In this document: positions 10,686 through 22,300 of the stretch, piece after piece
How positions within the stretch are numbered: position 1 is the stretch's first letter
Layout of the letters: each line of letters opens with the position of its first letter
Source: Chlamydoabsidia padenii
Lineage: Eukaryota; Mucoromycota; Mucoromycetes; Mucorales; Cunninghamellaceae
Direction of reading: 5' to 3'
Length of the DNA: 64,000 nt
Assembly: GCA_025330725.1 (NCBI GenBank)
Contig: JAIWND010000007.1
Coordinates: forward strand, 372,001 to 436,000
The notes under the pieces: generated by a model
Databases searched by the model: none
The model's input: the letters and a program-made list of their open reading frames with translations, nothing else
What the model was told of the DNA's origin: nothing
Program-made: the position numbers and the translations under genes

Positions 10686-12198
10686 TCATAAATTGTCCAC
10701 GTTGTTGTTCGGTTCCTGAATCGTTTGTTCATCGTCATATCGATTGATAGCATCAAAGTCACAATGCACTTGATATAGTTCACCAGTTCCAAAGTCAGCT
10801 TCCACCTTGACCTCGGTCATACCAAAGTACATACGCACAGTATAAGAGATCCTTTCACCATGAGCAACACCAGGCAGAGTTGGAATAGGCACCGAGATCG
10901 CCGCCACTTGATGTACCCCGGCTTCGTTATAATAGCGAGGCACCGTATCACTTTCTGTCGCATACAGCATAATGTCAGTCACTTGCAAGGTCCCATAATA
11001 GATAAACATTTCTTCACGGATACAATGATCTATCGGCAGTCGATCGTTTTTCTTGACAAACACCAAGAATCGTGTAGGACAACGTACACTACCATCAGGA
11101 CGGACAATACGAGAAGACGCTGGATCAAGCTCAGGGTCAAAAGGTAGGCCAGCATTGATACCGTAGGTTCGTCGTGATACTCGGGAAGTGATTACCCGAG
11201 GGTTGAGACCAAAGTAGACAGCACCACGGACTATGGCCATCGCAGCACGTGGAGGACAAAGGATTTGCTTGACACGGTTTGAGAATACTTGGTTCACTCG
11301 CTGGTACAAGTAGTTTGATGATCCAAATCCACCCACCAAGAAGATACATGAGAGTCTTTTGTCAGGGATATCACCGTACTGTCGTTCCATAAGGTCAATC
11401 TGTCAATATATATATATTTACAAAAAGGTGAGTATTCTATATTCATTCAACTATCCTATTTTACTTTATCTTTATCTTACCACTTTTTGCACCACAGGTT
11501 CAAACACCTTTTCTTTGAGTTCCACTGCCCGAAGAATCAAAGTACCCTCGTCCACACAATCTGAATCAGGATCACATAATCGATCGAGTTGGACCGATGC
11601 AGGTATATTGAGATACTGATCGTCGAGACCATCAAATTCAGGTTTGATACTATCTACAAATTGATCCACCATGGTCCGCATAGCCGCCTTGGATACCACT
11701 TGATTGCCGAGTTTTTCTTGTAAGAGTCGAGAGAATTGGTCGTCCAAAAACATGCTACCACAGCTTTCCCCCATGCCTTTGGTGATTTCTTTAAGCTTGG
11801 CGGGACCATCCACTTCGAATACGATCAGATCGACAGTACCACCTCCCGCATCACAAATCATCAATCGGTCGGTCGGCATCAGGTTCACTTGATCACACAT
11901 CTTTTCACAATAGAGAGCAGCCGCTTCAGGTTCGGATATCAAATGGAGTCGATCCGGATGATCGTGAGGTTTCACCAAACCCGCTTGGACAGCTGCTTGG
12001 CGCATACAGTTCTTGGCTTGGTCTGACCACATGGCTGGCACCGTTAGACAATACCGGAATGTGTCGGGGTGATAATTCTTGGCGAATCCGCGGGTCACGT
12101 CTTCCAATACATGTGCATGAAGTGCTCGAAGATAATCCGCTACTGCTGTTACTGGTGTCCTACATCATCAACATCATTAATTTTGATCAATCTATATT

Positions 12199-12230
<32 letters not shown>

Positions 12231-12657
12231 GACTTACAATCCATTAACCAAGTTGGGTCGCCTCAATTCAGAATCCAGGTTCAGTTTGAAGTTCATCAGC
12301 AAATCATATTCTTTATCCACTTGAGGTTTTTGCATCGTTTTCTTGGCGCCATGACCCCAATCCACCAATGTTTGAGATTGATCTTTTTTGTAAAGAGATA
12401 AAGTGGGTGTCTTTGGGTAATAGTTTCCACCTTTATGAGGCCTATAACAACATAATACAATGTGAATAGCAATTAATAACCAGTGTTTGAATTATCATAA
12501 CCATTCAATAAAAAAAGATGAGTCAAGAATTTTACCATTTCTGTACATCAAATACTTCAGGTGCCACTTGGGTAAATGCATAAGAAGCACCAGAATACGT
12601 TGTGCCAAAGTCATAAGCAATCACAAGTTTATATTTGTCCAAAGGATTTACTGTCAT
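10686..12657 (-). CDS. Hsp70-superfamily ATPase, HSPA12-like
   Basis: Four exons: 12657-12536, 12441-12238, 12159-11481 and 11399-10686, giving 572 residues, close to the usual size of HSPA12-type proteins. Actin/Hsp70-fold nucleotide motifs are visible: phosphate-1 AYDFGTTYSG (about residue 15), phosphate-2 ICDAGGGTVDL (about 245), adenosine motif LVGGFGSSNYL (about 350), and the linker element ISEPEAAAL. There is no canonical Hsp70 substrate-binding domain or EEVD tail; the C-terminal 200 residues form the shorter beta-rich extension typical of HSPA12 relatives. The protein is likely cytosolic. Fungal genomes often carry several such genes; the substrate is unknown. Confidence 0.9.
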
Positions 12658-13709
12658 GGTGGGATGGAGTGGAAAGAAGAAGGATAGAAAAAAAAAAAAA
12701 AAAAAAATCTTGCTTGGACTTTTTCGTTTTGACCAAGAAAATTTCAATTCCCGCTAACCAAAAAAGAAATCATCACTGACTGGAGTCGCTTTTCCAAGGT
12801 AAACTCTTTGAAATAAACAAAGACTTGACATGAAAAAAAAAACAGTGTTCATGATGATGATCATGGGTTCATTGAGCTTACTTTGTATAGGTAGCTTCCG
12901 GGCTTGGCAGGCACCAAGGAGTATGTTGGAACCACGGCCTTGAATAATTTAATTCAATCCCCGCTCGCAGGAACCTTCCCCTGTAAATCACACTCTATAA
13001 TAGTACTATGAATATATAGCACAAAAAGGGAGATCATTTACTGCGTTTTCTCCCCTAGATAGATCAGACCTGTAGTCTACCCCTCCCTAACAGTGGAAGG
13101 TCGACTATATCCCCTTTTAATCAGAGGGATACACAGTTCAATGAATGATTCTCCCTTACATGCTGTGGTCCCTGAGTAATGCTAATTGACATGATGCATA
13201 TTGTTTAACCAGTTTTGAGAAATTTTTGAGAGCAACAAAATAGCAGAAAAGTCGGGGCTTATTCCATGATATGGTGTACCAAGGATTGGGCATACAAGCG
13301 AAATTATTTCGACAAGATAAGTACAAATGATTGCTCTTTTTTAAGTGAGTTGATCGGGATTTAAAAAGCGGAAATCGCAAATGTTTACTGGTTCATTCAT
13401 AACATAATTCGAGACAATGACATGTAAAGACTATTTGAGACAAAAGACATTTTGTTACATAAAAGACAAAGACATTTTTTTTTTATTGAGTACATATCAA
13501 AGATAGTTTAAATAAATACAAAGGAAGGTGAAGGTAAATGAATGAGAAGGGGGTGGGGAATGAGAGTACAGGGTAATATAACAATATATCATACATAAGG
13601 TGCATAGGATTTGGAACTGTAGACAATATAAAAGTACAAATGAGAGTAATTTGGGGAGGGAGAAGTGGACATAAAGTAAAAAAGAATGTATCAAATCGAA
13701 TAAAGCAAG
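12658..13709. other. Intergenic between Hsp70-like and CDC24 genes
   Basis: Holds an A20 run just upstream of the Hsp70-like ATG and the motif ATTTCAATTCCCGC at 12741-12754 (84 nt upstream). Two weaker copies lie at 12950-12964 (AATTCAATCCCCGC) and 13354-13371 (CGGGATTTAAAAAGCGG). The right part is the 3' flank of CDC24. A minus ORF at 13156-13380 has no recognisable features. Confidence 0.5.
12741..12754. promoter_or_regulatory. Recurrent promoter motif
   Basis: ATTTCAATTCCCGC, 84 nt upstream of the Hsp70-like start codon; a member of the TTTnAAATCCCGC family described in the findings. Confidence 0.4.
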
Positions 13710-16700
13710 TTATAGACAAACAAAGAGATGTATATTGGAGTAACAATAGCTTTCAAAGGCAAGCTGAATATCGTCGTCAGAATTAATTGTGATAAAATCC
13801 CCATCTTCGTCGCGGTATTTCAATCGAAGTTGGCCACCTGTCGGAAGATCGCCGACCACATGCAATTTCTGTTCCACACGATCCACCAAGTCAGCATACG
13901 ATATTTGTTGTGGAATCACTAAAGAATAAATCCCGTCGTTGTAGACCATCTTGACTTTGAATTGTCCAGGTGAGAGTAATCCAGAGGCTGCAGCATTTCG
14001 AGCACGATCGAGTTGAGATTGTAAGGATGCCGAGCTTGATTTATCAGAGAGTCGAGGTGGATACTTTAGACTATGATCTAATGGCTGCTGGTCAAACAAG
14101 GGCCATTTCGAGTCGGATGCATTCTGCCAAAGCTGATTTGATCGTATGGTGGGATTGCTTTGAGTACGTGAGCGTGCTGATGGTGGATGGATATCGAATT
14201 TATCAGTGATTGGAGTTGTCAAAAGATCACGGGACATTGACAAACTCGTGATGGTGCTTTGTTTTTGCTGATGATGGTGATGTAATTGTTGAGGTGATAA
14301 CGGCATGTCCCTAAATGAGCCACCCGAAGCTGAATTGTTTGGTGACACGCGAGACAAGCTTGTTGTTGGTGATGACGGGTTTGATGGAGGTGGCGAGGAG
14401 GGATAATAGAGGTAATCACCGGAAGCTTGTAAGGTTTGGTGTTGATTGATCGTCGTGGTACATGTGGTACGTGGTAGTGGATGAAGATTGAGCCCCGGTC
14501 TGTTAGATCGTCCAGCACCTGTCATTGAGTTATCTGTGCTGTTGATTCTTCCCGTTCTGGATCGTGTCGTCAAAGTGTTGATAAGGTGTTCGGAGAAGGA
14601 GTTGCTGCGAGAGGATGTACCTGATCCAGATTCATCTGCATCACCGTAAAGGGAATCCACTTCATCTTCTTCATCATCGATATCAATAAAAGACCATGTG
14701 TTGGGATTGGATGATCTTGACGTAGGTACGGGTGAGAGAGGTGGGTTGATGGTACCAATGTTACTGAAATTAGAGTTGAGTGGTGATGTGTGATGTTCCT
14801 GCTGCCGTTTTCCAAGTGTTGATTCCCATAGCTTGTATTGTTCTTCATTACGGAATTTCAAAGTGAATTGTTGCATGTCTTGGTCTTTCCAATTGATTGT
14901 CAAAGCCCATTCACCTATATAAAGAGAAGAAGAAGATTAAGCCATTTGCATAAGAATACAACCTAAAAAAAAAAAAAAGATTCGATTGTTACTTACCTTC
15001 TGCAGATACATTTTGAAGGGAAACAATCATGCTTGTTGCGATCATTCCTTTTGGTTCTAATGTATCCCGTCGTCGCCTGTTTTTGATAGAGATAGTGTTG
15101 GTTTTGGCCAGTCGAGTCTTGTTGGTATCCTTGTAATCCTTGCAAAGCAAAAGTTGATCTTGGAAGAAAAACACATGTGTTTCCATTTCATTCCCGTAGA
15201 CCGCCACGAGGAGTTTGTCTTGAAGTAAAAGTTGTCCACACTTGTCAATGGATATACCTTTCCAGTCTTCCACCCGTTGTTTGAGTTCCATCACCATTTG
15301 CAAGTTTTCATGTTTCCGTTGAGTTTCGTTCACCTTGTCAGCCACCCGCCGCATTGCACCCAGTCCAAGTTTAAGATCAGCCACCGTAGCCCAGTCCTTG
15401 TTTGTGCTTTTAATAAGTTCACCAAGTAATAGCGGATACTTGCAGATGCGTTGAATAGGCTTGATCAACAGGGATGTCAATTCGTGTGTTGGGTTCGCGA
15501 TGTTGAGCTTCTGAAGGTTTGGCGCTTCTTGTACCACCAGATCCTGAGCTGAGTAGAAATTGGAGCAGTAAGGTTCGTACACCGAAAAAGCTTCTTCCAT
15601 CTGACCAAAGAGTAGACCAAAATGTTGTTCCTGAGGTTTATTTTCGGCCGTCTTTTCCATTTCGATCAAAAAGCGACGCTGGAAGTCCACCAGAGCATTG
15701 AGGTTACCAAATAAGTAGTGCACGGTGTCTTGACATAGAATTCGTTGTTGCTGCAAGTCCCGCATATAGTTCTGCAAAGTAAAAACAAAATACGTTAGTT
15801 TCCATCGTTCCAATATAAAAACAAATAATAATGGCAGTACCGCGCTATCATTTTCAGGGGAGAACTTTTTTTTATTTTTTTTTATACTAACCTGCAGTGT
15901 TTCCAAATCTTGTACATATTTGCGTTCCGTCGAGAGTAGCTCTAAAACAACTTGATCGCGTATATCTTTTGGAGTTGTCGATAAGCAAGCCTCTTGATTG
16001 GTGCAAGGTGATGAGATGAGGCCTTTGTCTTCCAATAGCTGTAGTAGTTTATGGACAGTATTGACAACCTAAAAAGAGACCAAGAGATCAGTTGGTGTTT
16101 ATTGCATATACACATGCCAAAGTATCACAAAAAGAGTTAGCTTCCGTGCACGACCCGCCGTCATCTTTTTATGTTACTTGATCATAACACGACTATACCC
16201 GCATTAGATTTCCACCTTGTATGTATGTGTGTGTTTGGTTGTTTATATTTACCTTGACAAATCCATTTGTATCATCCACATACAGGTCAGAGACAGTAAA
16301 AAGTTCTTCTTCCGGAAACAAGAGTTGTTGTCGGCATGCAACCAGAAAGTGGTACACACTGGCTTTGCAGTTGTTGACTTGATTCAATTTAGGGTTGGGA
16401 TCCATTTTCAAAGGTTTCTTGGTGTTGAGAGCATTGAATAGAGTAAATAATGGTGCACCACGACGACAAAGGTAGCATAGTTTGGACAAGGGATCGTTGT
16501 TGAAGTTGCTGGACAGAGTGGTAATAGTATCCGAGTGATTGTTACTGGTATGATGATTTGTGCTGACCGCCATGAGTACAGGAGAAGAAGTGCTGAGAGG
16601 CATCAGAGGAGGTGACACGGTACTGATTGGTATAAGAGATGGTGAGAGATTATCTTCTTCTAATTCGAGCCAGTAAGACATGCCTTCCACCAAAGCAAGT

Positions 16701-16864
16701 TTGTCGAGGACCAAGCGGCAGGTGTGGTATAAAGAGACTCCTGGGGCTGGGGCTCTATTTGAAGTCACTGATGACGCTGGTGAGTTTGTTGTCGTGTGAG
16801 TACTAGTGACAGTTGACATGGCTTCAATTGAGGGTGGTCTTCTTTGAAGAGTTGTCGTAGTCAT
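13710..16864 (-). CDS. CDC24: Cdc24-type Rho guanine nucleotide exchange factor
   Basis: Four exons: 16864-16253, 16068-15892, 15771-14997 and 14914-13710, giving 922 residues. Domain order: a calponin-homology-like N-terminal region (LCYLCRRGAPLFTLFNAL, about 125-145), a DH domain (ERKYVQDLETLQ, then LLIKPIQRICKYPLLLGELIK), a PH domain (LLVAVYGNEMETHVFFFQDQ, ending EQYKLWESTL), a long Ser/Thr/Asn-rich linker, and a C-terminal PB1 domain (FKVKMVYNDGIYSLVI, then KYRDEDGDFITINSDDDI). This is the standard fungal Cdc24 layout: activation of Cdc42 at polarity sites, with PB1 binding a Bem1-type scaffold. Intron 2 (15891-15772) is 120 nt with no stop in frame (see findings). The last PB1 strand (IHLFVCL) ends directly at the stop. 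Confidence 0.95.
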
Positions 16865-17664
16865 TGTTTACACAAAGAGTGATAAATGAAGAGAAGGAAG
16901 GATGGATGTATATGATTGGAGAAGAAGAAGAGAAGGTATAAGTAGGGTATTTAAATAGTCAAAGTGATATAATACACAAAAAGAGTAAAAAGTAAAGAGA
17001 AAAGGTAAAAAGAGAATTTAAAGGGAAAGAAAGGAACGAAAAAAAAAAAAAAGGGGGGGGAGGCAAGTAGAGTAAAAAAAAAAAAAAAAGGATCCTGTAA
17101 AAATTCAACTCCGCCGTGCTTCGTTATGCGATCCCCCTTTTTCCGTCCCACCCTCTCATGACAGCAAATCAAAATCATGAGGTGGTGTTGGTGACATTGA
17201 TTGTCAAAGTCCATGAGAACAATCCTTTGACGCCATCCCTCACTTGAAATTTATTATCAAATTCAGTTATGGAAGAGATGAGGAACCCCGTAATGAGCTA
17301 CTTTATTGAAAGATTACAAAATTGACATATACGTAAAGAATTGGACCAAATATTAATATCAATAAACAACGACCAAACAGCAAACAAAACAACAGGGGGG
17401 AGGGAGGGAAGGAAGGAGGGAGGACAAGGAGATTAAGAGGAGATTGAAACGCACAGACAGAGCTTCATAGTGGTGATGATTATCCCCCTTCTTCTCCTTC
17501 TTTGCGTGTACGAGGTGTAACCAGAGTTCAATCAAAAACAAAACAAAACAAACTACATGGTCCCTATTATCGATGTTTAAATATATATATAATACACACA
17601 TGGTTTTTATTATAATAATGTTTAAAATCCCTATATATATATATATATATATAACCAAGTCGAC
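16865..17664. other. Intergenic; CDC24 promoter and HSCB 3' flank
   Basis: Contains a G8 run with A runs (17040-17090), a degenerate copy of the promoter motif (AAATTCAACTCCGCCG, 17101-17116, 240 nt upstream of the CDC24 ATG), a GGGA/GGA-rich stretch (17395-17425) and TA repeats at 17632-17653. No gene seen. Confidence 0.5.
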
Positions 17665-18163
17665 CTAATGCTTGATCTCCACCCGTTTCCCGGGTGCCCA
17701 ATCAATGATGGCCTGCCGAATGTTTTCCCAGTATTGTAGTTGAATCGAGTATTCCTTGGCCAGATCAAGATCCTTTTTCGAGAATGCAGCTGATATTTGT
17801 CCCACTGTTTCCTCGATTTTATCTAATCATATCACCAAACAAGTTAGTTTTTTTTTTCCACCACTGCACCCACTTTATCCCATTGCCTTACCATCATTAG
17901 CTTGTTTGATACGTTCTACATCATCATTGGTTTCGGCGTCTTCCAGTTCTTCACGTACTTCCATCACATCCATAAGAAGTTCAGGGTTGTGTAATGATTC
18001 GGATTCGTTCACCTCCACACCTTGTTGAGCAAGCATATACTGAGCACGAGCTAATGGATCCTTCAATGTATGGTACGCTTTGTTCAATAAAGACGATTGA
18101 ATTTCAGCATACTTGTGTTCGCGCTATATGACAATAAAAAGAGGGTGGGATCATCAGTATACT

Positions 18164-18226
<63 letters not shown>

Positions 18227-18790
18227 GTGTATGTGTGGTTTTACCTTTGAAGCATTAGAATAACTATCAGGATGAGCTACTTGTTGTAGTTTCAAAAAGT
18301 GTCGTTTTAATAGCTTGACGTCCACATCGTAAGTCGGTTCTGATCTAAAAAAAAAAAAAAATCCGTTTAGCAAAAAAGTATGTTTTCAACTTGCACTCTT
18401 TTATTACCTGTTATCACCAGTACCAGCACTGAGTAATTCATAAAAGTTAAGGTTAGGCACTGTTGGTTGAATAACACCGCAGTCTTCGTTGGTGCAACTG
18501 ACAGCCGCACGGGTCGTAATATGATCACATTTCCAGCAAACCTTTTCCATTTTATCGTCTTGGGTAAGCTGACTATTTATAGTTGATGAGGAATGAAGCC
18601 TGGAGGGAGTAGTGGTCGATAATGGTCGAAGAAGCATAACGGGGTTGACAGATCGAAAGGGTGCAAGGATCGTCAACTTGTTTTCATTGTTGTAATTAAT
18701 GAAGCCTTTTGGTGCTAAAGGTAATCGTACCGACCTCGTTGACCGTAATCCAGTTGAGGCTCTAGTAAGTAGGCCTAATTGTCGTTGCAT
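17665..18790 (-). CDS. JAC1: Mitochondrial Fe-S cluster cochaperone HSCB/Jac1
   Basis: Four exons: 18790-18408, 18344-18245, 18123-17892 and 17822-17665, giving 290 residues. The first 65 or so residues are Arg/Ser/Leu-rich with few acids, like a mitochondrial presequence. A tetracysteine element (VCWKCDH, then CTNEDCGVIQP) follows; it is found in animal-type HSCB but absent from yeast Jac1. The J domain carries HPD (LQQVAHPDSYS) and RAQYMLAQQG, and a C-terminal helical domain (EVREELEDAETNDD) should bind the scaffold IscU/Isu1. Role: delivers Isu1 with its cluster to a mitochondrial Hsp70. Intron 2 contains a 59-nt T run. Confidence 0.93.
18165..18223. repeat. Homopolymer T59 in HSCB intron 2
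   Basis: Uninterrupted run of 59 T on the plus strand, which is A59 in the HSCB pre-mRNA. It lies wholly inside intron 18244-18124 and makes up about half of it. Exact length may be affected by sequencing slippage. Confidence 0.8.
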
Positions 18791-19379
18791 AATATAAAAC
18801 GTAAGTAATGGGAAAGAAAAAAAACAGAAAGAGAGGAGACGGAATTAAAAATCTCCACTGTTGTATTTGTCATTTTGCCGGGTGGGAATAGGCCCGTATT
18901 AAAATTGAAACGCCGCTTTACCCCTTTTGGTTTTACATCAAGATTGTGTGGGTTTGAACCCCAATCATCAAAGGGGGGGCAATAAACAGCTACTTGGGAT
19001 CCTTGGCATATAGTAGGAATTATACGTTTTTATCGATAACGTTGAAACATATATGGCTTGTAGCTTCATAAAGATGTATGCATTGGTCAGTCGTACCTGT
19101 TGGAATAGTTTTAACTTGATTTCAGAGTTGCTGGCTCAGCCCAGACCAGTTCAATTTTCAAATCCCGTCGTGTCTTTTCCTTTTTCTCTCTCTTTTTTAA
19201 ATTCTTGCTCTTCTCCTTCTTTCTTTCTTCCTTCAATATCGTTTTTGCTTGAAGGTAATGTAATCACTCTCTTTGTTTTTCACCTTTTTGATTGAAACTA
19301 TATCTCAACCCTGTGAAATACTTCTTTTTCTATCAATCATTAACCCTATCTTTTTTTTTTTTACTGGTCTGAACCATAG
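18791..19379. promoter_or_regulatory. Divergent promoter region of HSCB and the reductase/acyltransferase gene
   Basis: Head-to-head starts 589 nt apart. It holds two motif copies: ATTGAAACGCCGC at 18904-18916 on the HSCB side and ATTTTCAAATCCCG at 19154-19167, 213 nt upstream of the plus-strand ATG. A pyrimidine-rich stretch precedes the plus-strand start codon (about 19170-19370). Confidence 0.5.
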
Positions 19380-22300
19380 ATGACACTTGTCCCCACCATC
19401 TCCATCACGACACCTGACTTGGAAAGCAAAGACTTGGTAGTGAATAGCCCTTTAACATCAGCAGCACCTAATTCGCCAACAATATTTGACGTGGTGAAGA
19501 ACATGGATGATATGCTAGAGTTGGGCTCAGACGATGAACTGACTTTGGATCAGCCCACTGACGAGCCTCAAGATTTAAAAGACCACTCTCAACAACAACA
19601 AAAGGAAATGGATTCTTCTACTCAACAGCAGCAACAACAGCAACAATCAAGTCAAGACATTCGACAGTTTTATCTCCACAAGTCAGTTTTGTTAACTGGG
19701 GCCACTGGGTTTGTGGGTAAAGCATGCTTATGGAAATTACTGCACTCTTTACACCAAGAAATTGAACGAATCTACTTGTTGATTCGACTGGGACCTTCTC
19801 ATCGACGGCTCTTCAACCCTTCTCATCGATTACAAGAAGAAATCCTATCAAATAAGGTAAAAGTCTGAACAACTTGATTAAAAAGTGCAGTTTGACTTAT
19901 CAACCCCCCCTTTTTTTTCTTTCTGTATATATGTAGGCATTTATCAATCTACGCCGACAAATGGGACCAACAGCTTTTGATCAACTTGTGAAGGAAAAGA
20001 TTGTAGTTATCAATGGTGACTTAATGGAAGACAATCTGGGTTTATCTGAAGAAGACCATAAAACATTAGTCAAATACACAAACGTAATCTTACATTGCGC
20101 TGGTAATATGGATTGTCATGAACGCCTAGATACTTCAGTCAGGGTAAGTAGGAGTTGAATGGTTGACATATAAACACCTTGTACTAATCAATTACTTATT
20201 AGATCAATGCTGCAGGGACAAGGGATTTGATTCAATTGGCAAATGAATGTGGCTCATTATCCTCCTTTGTGCACTTGTCTCCTTTGAAAACTTATGGCTC
20301 ATCAAGTATATCCTATAATCAGGTTGGCATCTTACCTCAAGGATCATCTGTAGAAGAAATCATCAATTATATCTTGGAATCAAATTTAGAAGGTAAAACA
20401 AAAATAAATGGAAAAAGGGAAATGGGGCTAAATTATATATATCTCCAATTAGATCTACCGCCTTTGATGAATCAAGTCAGATCATATTATCAAAACGCAT
20501 ATACCTTCTCGATGGCCCTTGCTGAACAAGTATTGGTTAATGATGTACGGAAGAAACAACTCAGCAACTTTCAACAATTCCCTATTGGTATATTACGGCT
20601 TGGACATATTGGACCTAGTGTTTGCGAACCTCTCAAAGGATGGGTAAGACAAAGAAGAATAGAAGAAAAAGACTAGGTGTATTATATTTTACTAATATAC
20701 TTCTTCCTGTATATTTTAGGCTGATGATGTCAATGGTGCAAATGGTGTGATTCTATTGACTGGGCGTGGAACAAGGGTCATCGACACTAGTCATGGTGAA
20801 ATGACGGCGGATGTGATTCCTGTAGATTTTGCTGCACGGGCAATCATTTCTTGTGCTTCGACCATGGCCATCCCCTCTGCTGATTTTGTCATTCCAACAA
20901 CAGACGACACAATACCTGATGCTATACCGGAGAAAACATCATCAACACCGCCAGTTGGAACACCTCGGGATTCGACATCATCCTTATCGTCTACTGGAAC
21001 TGCAACAACTACAACGACCACTACCACAGGAACATTAATGGAAACATCGGGTCGGCCTTCTGAATCATCCTCTCGGACATCTATAATGGCGACTATGCAC
21101 ACGGTGAATTGCTTCCCATATATCTATCATGTATCCACAGTCGATATGCGGGCAATCAACTGGCGAACGGCTTACGATGCAATGCGATACTACTGGATCC
21201 GGGCAACAAGTGTCAATCTACCACCACCACAGTCCTATTTTACAGCAAGTGCACAAGGTTTATCTCGGGCTCGTACTGTGATGAACTCGCTCCGTTCAGC
21301 TGCTTCCGTTTACATGGTCAACAACAATACGACAGCAGCAACATCGACACCAGTAACATCAAACGGAACCGCAATGGGTGACTCTAAGGCTCGACGATCT
21401 GGACGACCTACTAGTAAACGTGCTTCTCATCTCACTAATAGGTACATTGATAAAGCGGCACGAATAGCACCCAATACCATGCGCACTTTTACGATCAATA
21501 ACAACAACATCAACAAGAAAACAGCACGGTACTCAATCTCCTCGGCCCTGATTCCTAGTGGCGGACCATGGATGCTTCAACTCCGACACCACATGCAACA
21601 AGATCCTGCCTGCAAGGACTTTGATCCTTACTATCTGGTACCCGAAGATGCCGACTCGATGTATTGGATGAACTATTTTACGAACGCCAGTTATGGAATG
21701 CACTACTTTGTCGGCATGGAGCCAAATGTCAGATTACCAACGGCGGTACCAGGATGGAGTTGTGCTTTGCAATTCCATGAAGGGGATGATGCTCATGATG
21801 TGATTGACCACCAGGTGCGTAGCGAAATCTACTCTCCCGACCAGGTCAACAAACGAACTCAGCGGATGATCGATCAACTCAAACAACTATTGATTCAAGA
21901 TGAAACTTTGCCTAAACAACAACAACAAAACGACGAAGCTTGGCTGGCCGATGTGGACGATAGTTTGGAGGATTGGTGTCAAGATCAAACAGTCATCAAT
22001 GCAGAACACGACAAACGCTTGGTCTTGGGCAAATGGCGGAAAAAGGTTGGCAGTAATGATGATGCTGTCAAGGTCGTGGTGCTGAATGATAAACGGGTGA
22101 ATCAAGCTATTCATCAAGTAAGTACCATATATGAATGTAAAAAAGTAGGATGTCAAACTAAATATATCTTCATATACCCGACCATTCCTTTTTTAGATCA
22201 CTCAAAACGCTGGTGTATCAAAACAGACAGCTGTCAATGAAGCTATGGTAAGGAACACGCACACGCACACTCTCTTTCTTTATGTCAAGATACTAAACTT

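Noticed and set aside
13156..13380. Minus ORF of 74 codons
   Set aside because: No domain or splice context and low-complexity surroundings; lies in a promoter/terminator gap.
20791..21102. Val-rich minus ORF inside the fusion gene
   Set aside because: Antisense shadow of a Thr-rich repeat in exon 5.
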